A stretch of 64,000 nt of DNA from an uncultured Paracoccaceae bacterium (GCA_947488605.1 CANKZJ010000001.1:806001-870000); one strand, 5' to 3'; shown: positions 1-8,915, counted from the stretch's first letter. Numbers and translations are program-made. The notes: generated by a model from the sequence alone, not told the origin.

Positions 1-8
1 TCAACGCG

Positions 9-3000
9 ATGCAAGACTATCAGGCGATGCTTGATGCCACCCGTGACGGCATGATCAAGCGCGAGATGTCCGAGATCCCCGATGATCTGCGGGAACGATC
101 CAACCACCTCAAATCATTCGGTTATTATTGCGATGCCAGCATGGTTGGGGTCTGTGCCATTCCCGACGAGGCTTGGCTCACGACGCCACTTGCGAACCCC
201 GATGTTGATCGCTTGGCGGACAAACTCCGCACGATCCAGCCCAAGTCTCTGGCCGCGGGCATCGACGTGATCATGGCTGGCCTGCGCGACAGCATGGCGC
301 TGCCCCCTGTGGATTGTCGCCATCACACGCATGCTTTGGTGTTTCTCTACGATCATCCCCGTGCGCCCAAAACGTCCGAGAAAGGCACCACTTGGATCAA
401 AGACGCCCTGCCACAGCGCGCCTGTTTGCGCGGCATGGAGACGGCCGTCACGCTTGCCAGTTACATCCGCACGCTGGGGTATGATGCGCGCGCGCATTCG
501 ATGGCCGCATCGGACGTGCATTTGGGGGCCTTGGCCTGTCAGGCCGGATTGGTCGCCCTTGAAGACGGTGCATTGCTGAGCCCATTCACCAGGGACAGAT
601 ACGGGCTGGCAGCGATCACGACAACGCTTGCGATGGCACCTGACCAGCCACTTGTTGCGAAGCAAAAACCGCCTCTTGGGTATCAGACCGGATTAGGTGC
701 CCATGCAAAGTCGCAGCGCACCCGCGATCCTTTTGCCAAACGCGATTTCGCAGCAGGACCGCATCCGTTTGAAACGCTTAAACGCGTGGATCAGCCCACG
801 ACATATATTGACCGCCCCAATGTCGCGCGCGTGCCAAAGCGTGCCAACATGTTTGCCCGCGGTCTTTTTGGCGACATGGGCAAACACGTCCAAGAGGCCA
901 CAAAGAACGGCAACTATGTCCGCAAGTCTGCTGCTGCTTACGCATTTCGCCCCTCTTTGGGGGCGTTTGTGTTGCTGCAAGACGGGGAGGCCGCATCCGA
1001 TAAGGTCACGGGAAGCGCACAGGAAAACGCCGACAACATCAAGGCTGCACTTTACTTTCTGGGCGTTGACGCTGTTGGTCTGTCGGCCTGCCCGGACTGG
1101 GTATACTATAGCCACGATGCAAGCGGCGCGCCGATTACGCCTTACCATGATAACGCCATTTCGATGATCATCGACCAAGGCCATGAGACGATGGAAGGCG
1201 CATCTGGCGATGACTGGATCGCCTGCGCACAATCCATGCGGGCCTACTTGCGGTTTTCGCTGTTAGGTGGGGTATTGGCCCAGCATCTGCGCAATCTGGG
1301 ATACACTGCACGGGTGCATTCGGTCATGGACGACGAGGTGCTGCATCCGCCCCTGTTATTGCTATCAGGTCTGGGCGAGGTCAGTCGCATTGGCGAGGTG
1401 ATCTTGAACCCCTTCCTTGGGCCACGGCTTAAGTCCGGTGTCGTTACCACAAATATGCCAATGACCCACGACAAGCCGATTGATTTCGGCCTGCAAAAGT
1501 TCTGTGATGCTTGCAATAAATGCGCCCGCGAATGTCCATCCGGTGCGATCACCGCTGGACCGAAACTGATGTTCAACGGTTATGAAATCTGGAAATCAGA
1601 CAGCCAGAAATGCACAACCTACCGCGTCAGCCAAAAGAACGGCGCGATGTGTGGGCGCTGCATGAAGACCTGCCCATGGAACCTTGAAGGTTTGTTCGCA
1701 GAAGCACCATTTCGCAAGCTGGCGATGACAGTACCACAAGCGGCCAAATCGCTTGCCGCGCTCGACGATAAATTGGGTAAAGGCCGCATTAACCCCGTTA
1801 AGAAATGGTGGTGGGATCTTGAGATGGAAGATGACGGCGCCTACCGCCCCTCGCGTCATCCGGTCAACGCCCGCGATCTGCAAACCGACCTTAGTCTTAA
1901 GTTTGCTGATCAAACCTTGGCAGTCTACCCCGCCACGCTTGCACCACCGCCCTACCCTTGGCCCGCGCCAATGGACCGCGAAGCAGGCATTGCCGCCTAC
2001 GCCGCCATGATCCCAGCGGTCGAGCACCGCAAAAGGCGCGCGGCAGGCACCCCGCCAGAGCATGTCTACACGCCCTCAAAAGGTGATGCGCCAGTAATCC
2101 AAGTCGTGATCAGCAAGGCCGAAAAAATGACTGCTGCGGTCACCAAATACGAGTTTTCGCTGCCTGATGGCGGTAATTTGCCCCCAGTCACTGCGGGCGC
2201 GCATATTGATGTTGTCGTCGCACCAGAATTCTTCCGGCAGTACTCTCTGAGCGGGGATCCCGCGGACCGCGGCAAGTATCAAATCGCGGTTTTGCGCGAA
2301 GATACGGGGCGCGGCGGATCAAAGCTGATGCACCGGGTTTTTGAGGAAGGGCGGCGCGTGTTTATCTCGCGCCCGATCAATCATTTTCCATTGGTAGAAG
2401 ACGCGACCAAGACGTTTTTGATGGGCGGCGGCATCGGGATTACCCCAATGATTGCGATGGCCCATCGATTGCATGCGATTGGGGCTGATTTCGCCATGCA
2501 CTATAGTATGCGCAAGCGGCAGGATGCCGGCTTTTTGGACGATCTGGCAAAAGTCCCTTGGGCGAATAAAGTGCATTTGCATATCTCGGCGGAAGACACC
2601 CGCGCTGACCTTGCAAAGGTTCTGACCTATCAAGATGGCGCGCATGTCTATACCTGCGGACCCGATGCCTATATGACCGCTGTTATTGAAACAGCTACGA
2701 CAAACGGTTTTCCAGAAGCCGCGCGCCATTTGGAATATTTCGCGGTTCCTGAACAGCCAGACTATGAAAATCATCCCTTTACGCTTGTCCTGAATGATGG
2801 CCGCGAGGTTGCCGTTTCTACCGACGAGACAGCATCGGACGCGCTTCTTGCGGCGGGCGTTCATGTTGATGTCAAATGTGCCGATGGGCTTTGTGGTGTC
2901 TGCAAATGCGGGATTGTTGCGGGTGACATCGAACACCGAGATTTCGTGCTTTCAAAGGCGCAGCAAGACCGTCAAATCATCCTGTGCCAAAGCCGCGCAC

Positions 3001-3035
3001 GCGATGCAGGTGGCATCATCAGAATCGATCTCTAG
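9..3035 (+). CDS. rdhA: Self-sufficient reductive dehalogenase (RdhA-reductase fusion)
   Basis: Predicted cytoplasmic, respiration-independent reductive dehalogenase: a corrinoid and two Fe-S clusters would remove halogen from an organohalide with electrons from NAD(P)H. Residues 1 to about 490 resemble the NpRdhA/BhbA corrinoid domain. Ferredoxin cysteines follow at C499, C502, C505, C509 and C548, C551, C555. From about residue 690 there is a phthalate-dioxygenase-reductase-like module with flavin motif RQYSLSG (743-749), nucleotide motif GGGIGITP (806-813) and a plant-type 2Fe-2S site at C957, C962, C965 and C993. No Tat signal, membrane segment or RdhB anchor is present, unlike respiratory RdhA. 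The substrate is unknown; brominated aromatics are the BhbA precedent. The window starts 8 bases before the ATG, so an earlier start is possible. Its stop shares CTAG with the convergent neighbour. Confidence 0.85.
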   Translation: MQDYQAMLDATRDGMIKREMSEIPDDLRERSNHLKSFGYYCDASMVGVCAIPDEAWLTTPLANPDVDRLADKLRTIQPKSLAAGIDVIMAGLRDSMALPPVDCRHHTHALVFLYDHPRAPKTSEKGTTWIKDALPQRACLRGMETAVTLASYIRTLGYDARAHSMAASDVHLGALACQAGLVALEDGALLSPFTRDRYGLAAITTTLAMAPDQPLVAKQKPPLGYQTGLGAHAKSQRTRDPFAKRDFAAGPHPFETLKRVDQPTTYIDRPNVARVPKRANMFARGLFGDMGKHVQEATKNGNYVRKSAAAYAFRPSLGAFVLLQDGEAASDKVTGSAQENADNIKAALYFLGVDAVGLSACPDWVYYSHDASGAPITPYHDNAISMIIDQGHETMEGASGDDWIACAQSMRAYLRFSLLGGVLAQHLRNLGYTARVHSVMDDEVLHPPLLLLSGLGEVSRIGEVILNPFLGPRLKSGVVTTNMPMTHDKPIDFGLQKFCDACNKCARECPSGAITAGPKLMFNGYEIWKSDSQKCTTYRVSQKNGAMCGRCMKTCPWNLEGLFAEAPFRKLAMTVPQAAKSLAALDDKLGKGRINPVKKWWWDLEMEDDGAYRPSRHPVNARDLQTDLSLKFADQTLAVYPATLAPPPYPWPAPMDREAGIAAYAAMIPAVEHRKRRAAGTPPEHVYTPSKGDAPVIQVVISKAEKMTAAVTKYEFSLPDGGNLPPVTAGAHIDVVVAPEFFRQYSLSGDPADRGKYQIAVLREDTGRGGSKLMHRVFEEGRRVFISRPINHFPLVEDATKTFLMGGGIGITPMIAMAHRLHAIGADFAMHYSMRKRQDAGFLDDLAKVPWANKVHLHISAEDTRADLAKVLTYQDGAHVYTCGPDAYMTAVIETATTNGFPEAARHLEYFAVPEQPDYENHPFTLVLNDGREVAVSTDETASDALLAAGVHVDVKCADGLCGVCKCGIVAGDIEHRDFVLSKAQQDRQIILCQSRARDAGGIIRIDL

Positions 3036-3310
3036 GTCCAATGGACGCTTTCTGCACCGGGTAAGGCGTAGCGCGCGCGCAGGGGCTGATCATAGCCGAT
3101 TTCGGTGCTATCGCAAAATGCGATGACCCAATCATCGTCCATCGTGATAAATTCAAGCACCGCTGCCAGAAAAGCAGGATCAGACGCCCGGTTGCGTAGG
3201 TCCTCAACTGAACCACCTGATGCCCCAAGAAACATTGGGCAAAGCTCGTCATTGCCAGCCAACCAAGCTAGCCCTTGCAAGGCAATCACCTCTGCCTGTT
3301 CAGCCTGCAT
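3032..3310 (-). CDS. DUF3572 family protein
   Basis: Small 92-residue protein of the alphaproteobacterial DUF3572 family; function unknown. It is acidic and predicted soluble, with no signal peptide or membrane segment. The N-terminal helix (EQAEVIALQGLAWLAG) and the central FLGASGG element are what I recognise of the family. The start is supported by an AAGGAT ribosome site just upstream. It is convergent with the dehalogenase and shares a 4-base CTAG stop with it. It is divergent from pleD, an arrangement I recall as common in Rhodobacterales. Confidence 0.75.
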   Translation of the reverse strand: MQAEQAEVIALQGLAWLAGNDELCPMFLGASGGSVEDLRNRASDPAFLAAVLEFITMDDDWVIAFCDSTEIGYDQPLRARYALPGAESVHWT

Positions 3311-3404
3311 CTCTTATCCTTAAGCCCATCGAAACTGTTTCTTAACCATTATTGCAGATTTTGTCCCTCATATTCCGGGCCCCGCCCATGAGAGGATTGC
3401 ATCC

Positions 3405-4793
3405 ATGACTGCGCGAATTCTGATTGTCGATAGCATCGCAACTAATCGGATTGTTTTGAAGGTTAAAATGATCGCCGCCCAATTTGTCGTCGACGCCTGT
3501 GCGACCCGCGCAGAGGCGGAAGACGCCATTGCCCAACATCATCCCGATCTTGTCTTACTTAACCTCTCTGATCAGGACGGCGACCGACACGGGTTCTGCA
3601 AAATGCTGCGCAACCTGCCTGCATCCGCCTCAATTGCAATTATTGCAGTCGGGGTAGCCGATACTGCGCAGGCACGCTTTGCAGCACTTGATGCAGGTGC
3701 CGATGATGTCTTGTCTCATCCGATCAACGACACTCTTATGATGGCACGTATCCGTAGCCTTTTGCGGGTGCGCAGCGTTGGTCAAGAACTCGTCTTGCGC
3801 GATAGCACCAGCAAGGCCTTGGGGTTCGAGGAAGCCACAGCGCGTTTTCAGGCTGCTGCGAATGTGGCGTTCGTCTCATCTCAAATTGGCGAACCGACGC
3901 AATGGCTTAGCGCGTTCCGCAAGGTAACATCGCATAAAACACGGCTACTGGACCCAGATGGGGTCTTGGGTGCTACCGATCTGAGGCCGGTGCCTGATCT
4001 GTTTATTCTTGATGCGACCAAAGGTGATTTGCAGCAAAACAGCTTCTTGAATTTGATCTCTGATCTGCGGTCACGCTCTGAAACACGGCTGGCGGCACAG
4101 CTGATCGTTCTTGGGCCAGATCAAGCCGAACTTGCCGCGATGTGCCTTGATCTAGGTGCAGACGACGTGGTCAGTGCGACAGCGGACCCCAAAGAGATGA
4201 AACACCGGGCCAATGTGCTGATCGGACGCAAACAGCAACATGATCGGCTCCGCGATACTGTGCGGTCAGGACTGCATGCCGCGATCACTGACCCGCTTAC
4301 CGGGCTTTATAACAGGCGCTACGCGGTTCCGCATCTGAACCGAATGGCCGCGGAATCTACAAAACTGGAAAGACCATTTGCGATCATGATGATCGATATC
4401 GATCATTTCAAGGCCGTGAATGATACTTACGGCCATGCCGCCGGTGACGCGGTGTTGGTGCAGCTGTCGGATCGGCTCCGCGAGAACTTGCGCGCGATTG
4501 ATTTCGTCGCACGCATGGGCGGTGAGGAATTCTTGATCGCAATGCCCCGAACATCAGTGCGACGCGCCAAATTGGCCGCTGATCGTTTGCGCCGATTGGT
4601 CAATAAAGCACCGTTCAACTATGCAGAAGGGAAATCCGTGGATGTGACAGTTTCGGTCGGTGTCGCTGTCAGCGGCATTCCCGGCGAGGACATCTTGGGC
4701 CGTGAGGTCATGTGTGATCTCGCTGATCAAGCCCTCTATGAGGCGAAAGCAGCTGGCAGAAATCAAGTTGCAATGTGCGCTTCAGCCGCCTGA
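3405..4793 (+). CDS. pleD: PleD-like diguanylate cyclase (REC-REC-GGDEF)
   Basis: Makes cyclic di-GMP from two GTP. The 462 residues fit the PleD layout: two receiver-like domains (about 1-120 and 150-280) and a GGDEF domain (about 290-458). The cyclase signature is intact (GGEEF at 372-376) with the inhibitory I-site R363-x-x-D366 five residues before it. The first receiver is degenerate: by alignment to PleD, D9 is kept but D10 is Ser, phosphoacceptor D53 is Asn, T83 is Gly and K105 is His, so phosphoryl control is unlikely. The second receiver is an adaptor even in classical PleD. A GAGAGG site precedes the ATG. The 3' end overlaps the convergent Spy-like gene by 12 bases. Confidence 0.88.
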   Translation: MTARILIVDSIATNRIVLKVKMIAAQFVVDACATRAEAEDAIAQHHPDLVLLNLSDQDGDRHGFCKMLRNLPASASIAIIAVGVADTAQARFAALDAGADDVLSHPINDTLMMARIRSLLRVRSVGQELVLRDSTSKALGFEEATARFQAAANVAFVSSQIGEPTQWLSAFRKVTSHKTRLLDPDGVLGATDLRPVPDLFILDATKGDLQQNSFLNLISDLRSRSETRLAAQLIVLGPDQAELAAMCLDLGADDVVSATADPKEMKHRANVLIGRKQQHDRLRDTVRSGLHAAITDPLTGLYNRRYAVPHLNRMAAESTKLERPFAIMMIDIDHFKAVNDTYGHAAGDAVLVQLSDRLRENLRAIDFVARMGGEEFLIAMPRTSVRRAKLAADRLRRLVNKAPFNYAEGKSVDVTVSVGVAVSGIPGEDILGREVMCDLADQALYEAKAAGRNQVAMCASAA

Positions 4794-5276
4794 CGGCGCA
4801 CGCTGGCGGTTGGGTCTATCTTTGGCCAGTTCTTCACGCAATTGATCCGCAAAAATGGCACGGCGTTCCGGGGTCATCTCTGACAAAACCGTAACAAATG
4901 CATCTTGCGCTTTGCCTTGCACCTCCGATAATCGTGCCGCATGTTCATCAAGAAGCATCCGCAATGCCGCCTCGTCAAAGGGATCTTGTTTAAGAGTGGC
5001 GACAATCCTATCAACGCGCCCACGCAGATCAACGTTCCGCAAGACGCGGTCTTGTCGCAAACTCCGGCCAATATCGCGCCGCTCTTCAGGAGCGAGTGCG
5101 CGAGACATCGGACCAAGCCCGAGATCAAAACTGCGCGGTGGGCCGTCACCCAACCGCCCCGAAACTAACGCGCCGCCAATAAGCCCAACAACGCAAAGGT
5201 TAAGCGCCAGCGAGATCACAAGCACAATCCGCCAAAGCTTCTTAGGCTTTGCGGGGGTATTGTCCTGTTCAACCAT
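4782..5276 (-). CDS. Periplasmic Spy/CpxP-like heavy-metal sensor protein
   Basis: 164 residues. A single N-terminal membrane anchor (about 14-38) is followed by a helical periplasmic domain with paired LTxEQ-like segments (ALAPEERRDI and EMTPERRAIF), typical of the Spy/CpxP/CnrX 'periplasmic heavy-metal sensor' group. Such proteins bind metals or unfolded proteins and feed an envelope-stress regulator. It is last in an operon with an ECF sigma factor and a one-TM protein, overlapping the latter by 8 bases, so it probably senses the signal that releases the sigma factor. The inducing signal cannot be read from the sequence. Confidence 0.7.
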   Translation of the reverse strand: MVEQDNTPAKPKKLWRIVLVISLALNLCVVGLIGGALVSGRLGDGPPRSFDLGLGPMSRALAPEERRDIGRSLRQDRVLRNVDLRGRVDRIVATLKQDPFDEAALRMLLDEHAARLSEVQGKAQDAFVTVLSEMTPERRAIFADQLREELAKDRPNRQRAPSGG

Positions 5277-5631
5277 CTACAAAATCTCCTGCGGCAAATC
5301 CAAAATCAGACGAGAAAAGATCAACACTCACCTCATCCCCCATGAATGATGCCGTGATGTCTTCGACCGATGAGGGCGGTGCGACCCCGATCCAGATACC
5401 CGCGACGGTCGCGGCAGCCAGTCCGCTCACTGCAGGCCAGCCCCCGATGACATCCATGAATTGCGCCCACATGCCAAGGCGAGCCTTTTGGACGGATTGC
5501 GACTTGGGCTGCGCAGCTTCCGCATCTGCCAGAACACGCGCCATCAAGGCATCGCTGGGTGCCACCTTGAACGCGCGCGCATCCGCAAACAGATCATCGA
5601 GCATTTTGTCGTTTGGGTCAGTCATCATCAT
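5269..5631 (-). CDS. Small membrane protein, probable anti-sigma factor
   Basis: 120 residues: a soluble N-terminal part of about 60 residues beginning MMMTDPNDKMLDDLF, one hydrophobic segment (about 63-85) and an acidic C-terminal tail. It is not a recognisable ZAS anti-sigma domain. Its place between an ECF sigma gene (overlap 14 bases) and a Spy-like sensor (overlap 8 bases), together with a cytoplasmic-TM-periplasmic layout, makes an anti-sigma or accessory role likely; that is inference from context. The first three codons are all ATG, so the exact start is uncertain. Confidence 0.5.
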   Translation of the reverse strand: MMMTDPNDKMLDDLFADARAFKVAPSDALMARVLADAEAAQPKSQSVQKARLGMWAQFMDVIGGWPAVSGLAAATVAGIWIGVAPPSSVEDITASFMGDEVSVDLFSSDFGFAAGDFVDG

Positions 5632-6205
5632 ACCCCAGTTCTGCCTTTCGCCCCGCCATGATGTCTGCCAAGGCGCGTTTCCCGCGTGCTGTGAGACTCT
5701 CTACGGACCGCACGCTGATGTCCATAATTTGCGCAATCTCGGGATTAGGTAACCCCTCGAGGTGGCGCAACGCTACCGCTTGTGCTTGCCTGTCAGGCAA
5801 TTGTGCCAGCGCATCTGAAAGTGCGGCCATGCGTGCATTCGTCTGCATCTGCGCCGCCACGCTAGGTGTGCCGTCCAAAGGTTCTGCCACCTGATCCAAG
5901 GACACCGCACCGCGCCTTTTGCGCAATCGGTCGGTGCATAGATTGGCAACAACGCGGTAGAGCCATGTGCTGATCTGTGCTTCGCCTTGGCGCCACTCCG
6001 GCGCAATCTTCCAAAGACGCATCATCGCATCTTGCGCCACATCCTCGGCCTCGCTTGGGTTGCCCAACATCCGGGTCGCCTGCGCCAAGACCCGAGGCAA
6101 GAGCCGCGTTGTCAAAAAACGCGCAGCTTGGCCGTCGCCATTGGCGAAGGCCACCAAAAGCGCCTCGTCTGGAGCGCCCGCAAAAGGGTCTGGCTGTGCG
6201 TTCAT
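5618..6205 (-). CDS. ECF-type RNA polymerase sigma factor
   Basis: 195-residue sigma-70 family protein with region 2 (DVAQDAMMRLWK, about 56-67) and region 4 (LPDRQAQAVALRH, followed by a helix-turn-helix around PEIAQIMDIS). It lacks regions 1 and 3, as expected of an extracytoplasmic-function sigma factor. It heads an operon of sigma, one-TM protein and Spy-like sensor. This three-gene arrangement recurs in Rhodobacterales, often near EF-hand genes such as the one immediately upstream. The regulon probably includes its own operon, but I could not identify a cognate promoter. Confidence 0.85.
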   Translation of the reverse strand: MNAQPDPFAGAPDEALLVAFANGDGQAARFLTTRLLPRVLAQATRMLGNPSEAEDVAQDAMMRLWKIAPEWRQGEAQISTWLYRVVANLCTDRLRKRRGAVSLDQVAEPLDGTPSVAAQMQTNARMAALSDALAQLPDRQAQAVALRHLEGLPNPEIAQIMDISVRSVESLTARGKRALADIMAGRKAELGYDDD

Positions 6206-6280
6206 CTGTCAAAGAGCTAGCGAGAATACCATTCAGAGGCAATCGGCAGGAGAACGAGACGCCCCCTGCCAAATCGCGGT

Positions 6281-6739
6281 TTAGCCACGATCACGCTTGC
6301 CATGATCACGGCGTCCGCCGTGGCGTTCTTTGGCGGCCTCGAATTCTTCTTGCGAGATCACACCGTCTTCGTCTGCGTCAACACGCTCGAACATCCGCGC
6401 GGCGCGGTCTTGGCCGCGGGTTGGCATTTCGTCTTGTTGCAAAACACCGTCGCCGTTTTCGTCCAAGCGTTCGATCATGCGTGCAGCACGATCTTCTGCG
6501 CGACCCTCGGCAGCAGCGATCAGTTCTTCGGCAGAGATTGCGCCATCGCCGTTTGCGTCAATATTGGCGAAACGCGCCGCGCGCTGTGCCTGCAACTCTT
6601 CCAAGCTTAGGCCGCCGTCACCGTTCAAATCAAGCGTCGCAAAATCGGGGCGCTCGCGTGGTTCGTCTTGTGCCTGTGCCGCACCTGCGGTTGCTACAAG
6701 ACTTGCAAGAACCGCTGCCATCAAAATCTTCGTCTTCAT
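6281..6739 (-). CDS. Secreted protein with four EF-hands (calcium binding)
   Basis: 152 residues with a Sec signal peptide (MKTKILMAAVLASLVATAGAA) and a mature protein that is almost entirely four canonical EF-hand loops at 37-48, 61-72, 93-104 and 121-132. Each loop has Asp at position 1 and Glu at position 12, so all four should bind Ca2+. The C-terminus is basic and His/Gly-rich (KERHGGRRDHGKRDRG). The start is set by the signal peptide; a longer frame reaching 6889 would bury it. It lies 75 bases upstream of the sigma gene on the same strand. Periplasmic calcium buffering or sensing is an inference. Confidence 0.8.
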   Translation of the reverse strand: MKTKILMAAVLASLVATAGAAQAQDEPRERPDFATLDLNGDGGLSLEELQAQRAARFANIDANGDGAISAEELIAAAEGRAEDRAARMIERLDENGDGVLQQDEMPTRGQDRAARMFERVDADEDGVISQEEFEAAKERHGGRRDHGKRDRG

Positions 6740-6926
6740 TGTTCTTTCCTTTTCTTTGGGTGTTGCAGCTGTTTTGCGCTGCTGACCCTCCTTCAACGCA
6801 CCGCCCTCAGGCTTCCGTCGGCATTTTTTGATGTTTTTTTGCGGGGCGCCAAAAAACGTAGGCAAACACCCCCTTTTCAAGCCAGCCATGATCCGTCATG
6901 TGATAATGAGACGCCGGAGACGCCTG

Positions 6927-7316
6927 ATGTCAGATATGCATATTCAAATTGATGACCGCCCGACAAAACCTGCGCTTTTGCGTGGTTTGCAATGCCGATG
7001 CCCCAACTGCGGTCAGGGCAAAATGTTCGGCAAGTACCTGCAGGTCGTCAACACCTGTACGCAATGTGACGAAGAACTGTTCCATCACCGTGCGGATGAT
7101 GGGCCTGCTTACCTCACGATTTTGCTTGTCGCACATATCATCGGTTTTGCGGTCCATATCATGTGGGTGCAATTGCGCCCTGATCCCTTGGTGATGGCCA
7201 CCGTCTTGGCCACCGGCGCTGTGGCACTTTCGCTTTGGCTTTTGCCGCGGATGAAAGGCATGGTTGTCGGCATTCAATGGGCCCGCCGAATGCACGGGTT
7301 TGGTCAAAACGGTTGA
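6927..7316 (+). CDS. DUF983 family membrane protein
   Basis: 129 residues. An N-terminal zinc-ribbon (CRCPNC, then CTQC about 20 residues later) precedes two hydrophobic segments (AYLTILLVAHIIGFAVHIMW and a second ending LSLWLLP). This is the DUF983 layout; the family has no established biochemical function and is widespread in alphaproteobacteria. I chose the ATG at 6927 because a GGAG site precedes it; the frame is open back to 6828 but that part is arginine-rich and unlike the family. Its TGA stop overlaps a possible TTG start of the next gene, suggesting coupling. Confidence 0.8.
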   Translation: MSDMHIQIDDRPTKPALLRGLQCRCPNCGQGKMFGKYLQVVNTCTQCDEELFHHRADDGPAYLTILLVAHIIGFAVHIMWVQLRPDPLVMATVLATGAVALSLWLLPRMKGMVVGIQWARRMHGFGQNG

Positions 7317-7993
7317 TCGATAAATCTGCCATACGCGATGCCGCCACATTGATCGTATTGCGGGACGCATCGACCACACCTTCCGTGTTGATGGGGCAGC
7401 GCGGTGCTTTGGCTGCTTTCATGCCCGGCAAGTTCGTCTTTCCTGGTGGGGCGGTTGACGCCAATGACAGCCATGTGCCAACCACACCCATCAGCGATCT
7501 GGACGCCGCGCGGCTGCAAAGTGAAAGTGCTGTGACGCCATCAGGTCTTGCCGCGGCAGCCATTCGCGAGCTTTGGGAAGAAACCGGACAAATCCTTGGA
7601 TCAACAGCAGATTGGGAAAATGCCCCACAAGGGTGGCGCGGTTTTGCGGCCACGGGGCATCAGCCCAATGCTGCAGCACTTCAGTTCTTTTTTCGCGCCG
7701 TCACACCGAAAGGCCGTCCGCGCCGCTTTGATGCGCGGTTCTTTCTGGCCTCCGCCGAGGACCTTGTGACAAACCCCGATGATTTTTCACATGCAGAAGA
7801 CGAGTTAGCGCATCTGCAATGGGTGCCTCTGACAAAAGCGCGCCAATTTGATCTGCCCTTTATCACAAAAGTGGTCTTGGCAGAGCTGGTCCACCACATC
7901 AAACGCGGCGGCCCGCCCGCCAGCGTGCCATTCTTTCGCAATGATGATGAGACCCATTTGGTGAGCAGGCTCAGCGGAAAAAGTCCGCTTTAA
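7313..7993 (+). CDS. Nudix hydrolase
   Basis: Hydrolyses a nucleoside-diphosphate-linked substrate (possibly CoA or a nucleotide sugar; not predictable here). The Nudix box core RELWEETGQI is present with its metal-binding Glu residues, preceded by the FPGGAVD loop seen in Nudix proteins of the CoA-pyrophosphatase type. The start is uncertain. TTG at 7313 overlaps the upstream stop and gives a 226-residue protein beginning at LIDKSAIRDAATLIVL, which fits the family. ATG codons at 7277 and 7235 are in frame but run inside the DUF983 gene. The 3' end shares TTAA with the convergent transporter. Confidence 0.8.
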   Translation: MIDKSAIRDAATLIVLRDASTTPSVLMGQRGALAAFMPGKFVFPGGAVDANDSHVPTTPISDLDAARLQSESAVTPSGLAAAAIRELWEETGQILGSTADWENAPQGWRGFAATGHQPNAAALQFFFRAVTPKGRPRRFDARFFLASAEDLVTNPDDFSHAEDELAHLQWVPLTKARQFDLPFITKVVLAELVHHIKRGGPPASVPFFRNDDETHLVSRLSGKSPL

Positions 7994-8892
7994 AGCGCCA
8001 GCACCAAAACAACGATACTGATCGTTAACAAGATCAGACCTTGCCATTCACGCGCCCCTATTTTTTCGCCAAAAACGAATGCGCCTATGATCAGCGAGAA
8101 CAGCAACTCGATTTGCCCCACCGCATTCACATAGGCTGCGTTTTGCATCGTGAATGCCGTGAACCAACAGATCGACCCCACCATGCTGGTCAGCCCCACC
8201 AGTCCGGCAACACGCCACGCGGCCAAGACGCGCATCACCTCACCACGCTCACGCCACACCAGCCAAAGTGCCATGACAACCGTTTGGAAGACCGTGACAA
8301 AGGCAAGCGTCACGATTGCGCGGTAGAACACATCGCCATCCCCCAAAGATAATGACGCCCCGCGATAGCCGTTACCTGAGATCCCAAACAAGATACCTGC
8401 GCCAAGCCCCAATGCCGTCGCACGGTTGAAAATGCGTTGATGCCAAGGTCCGACACCACCGGGCGGGTCCGACAGCAGCAACACACCAACAAGGCCAATC
8501 AGCATGGCAGCGATGGTCAGACCTGTGAATGTGTCGCCCAATATGATGAACCCAAAAAGCGCACTTAGCAGCACCTCGGTTTTCTTGAACGTAATGCCCA
8601 CTGCAAAGTTGCGATGGCTGAACAGGGCAACCACACACATTGTCGCCAAAATCTGCGATGTGCCGCCTGCGAGCATATAAGGCCAGAACGTCACAGGCAC
8701 ATCGGGGCGGCCTTGGTCCGAGATTGTCGCATAAAGAAGCGCAATTATGACAACCAATGGCGAGGAATAGATGAACCGTGCAAAAGTGGCACCTGCGGTT
8801 GACAGTGCCATGCCCTTAAGCCGCTTTTGCAACATAAACCGGATCGTTTGCGCAGTGGCTGCGCCAATCGTGATTGGGATCCAGAATTCCAT
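7990..8892 (-). CDS. EamA/DMT-family transporter
   Basis: About 300 residues, ten predicted hydrophobic segments in two EamA repeats, matching the drug/metabolite transporter superfamily. The substrate is unknown. I start it at MEFWIPITIG (8892), where a membrane segment begins at once and an AGGGATC-like site lies upstream; the frame extends to 8961 with a charged stretch that is probably untranslated. Convergent with the Nudix gene, sharing the four bases TTAA at the stops. Confidence 0.8.
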   Translation of the reverse strand: MEFWIPITIGAATAQTIRFMLQKRLKGMALSTAGATFARFIYSSPLVVIIALLYATISDQGRPDVPVTFWPYMLAGGTSQILATMCVVALFSHRNFAVGITFKKTEVLLSALFGFIILGDTFTGLTIAAMLIGLVGVLLLSDPPGGVGPWHQRIFNRATALGLGAGILFGISGNGYRGASLSLGDGDVFYRAIVTLAFVTVFQTVVMALWLVWRERGEVMRVLAAWRVAGLVGLTSMVGSICWFTAFTMQNAAYVNAVGQIELLFSLIIGAFVFGEKIGAREWQGLILLTISIVVLVLAL

Positions 8893-8915
8893 CCGATCCC
8901 TATGCCTGTATTTAC

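Noticed and set aside
5977-6831. 284-codon plus-strand frame across the sigma and EF-hand genes
   Set aside because: Arg/His-rich composition and antisense position to two clear genes; a codon-bias shadow.
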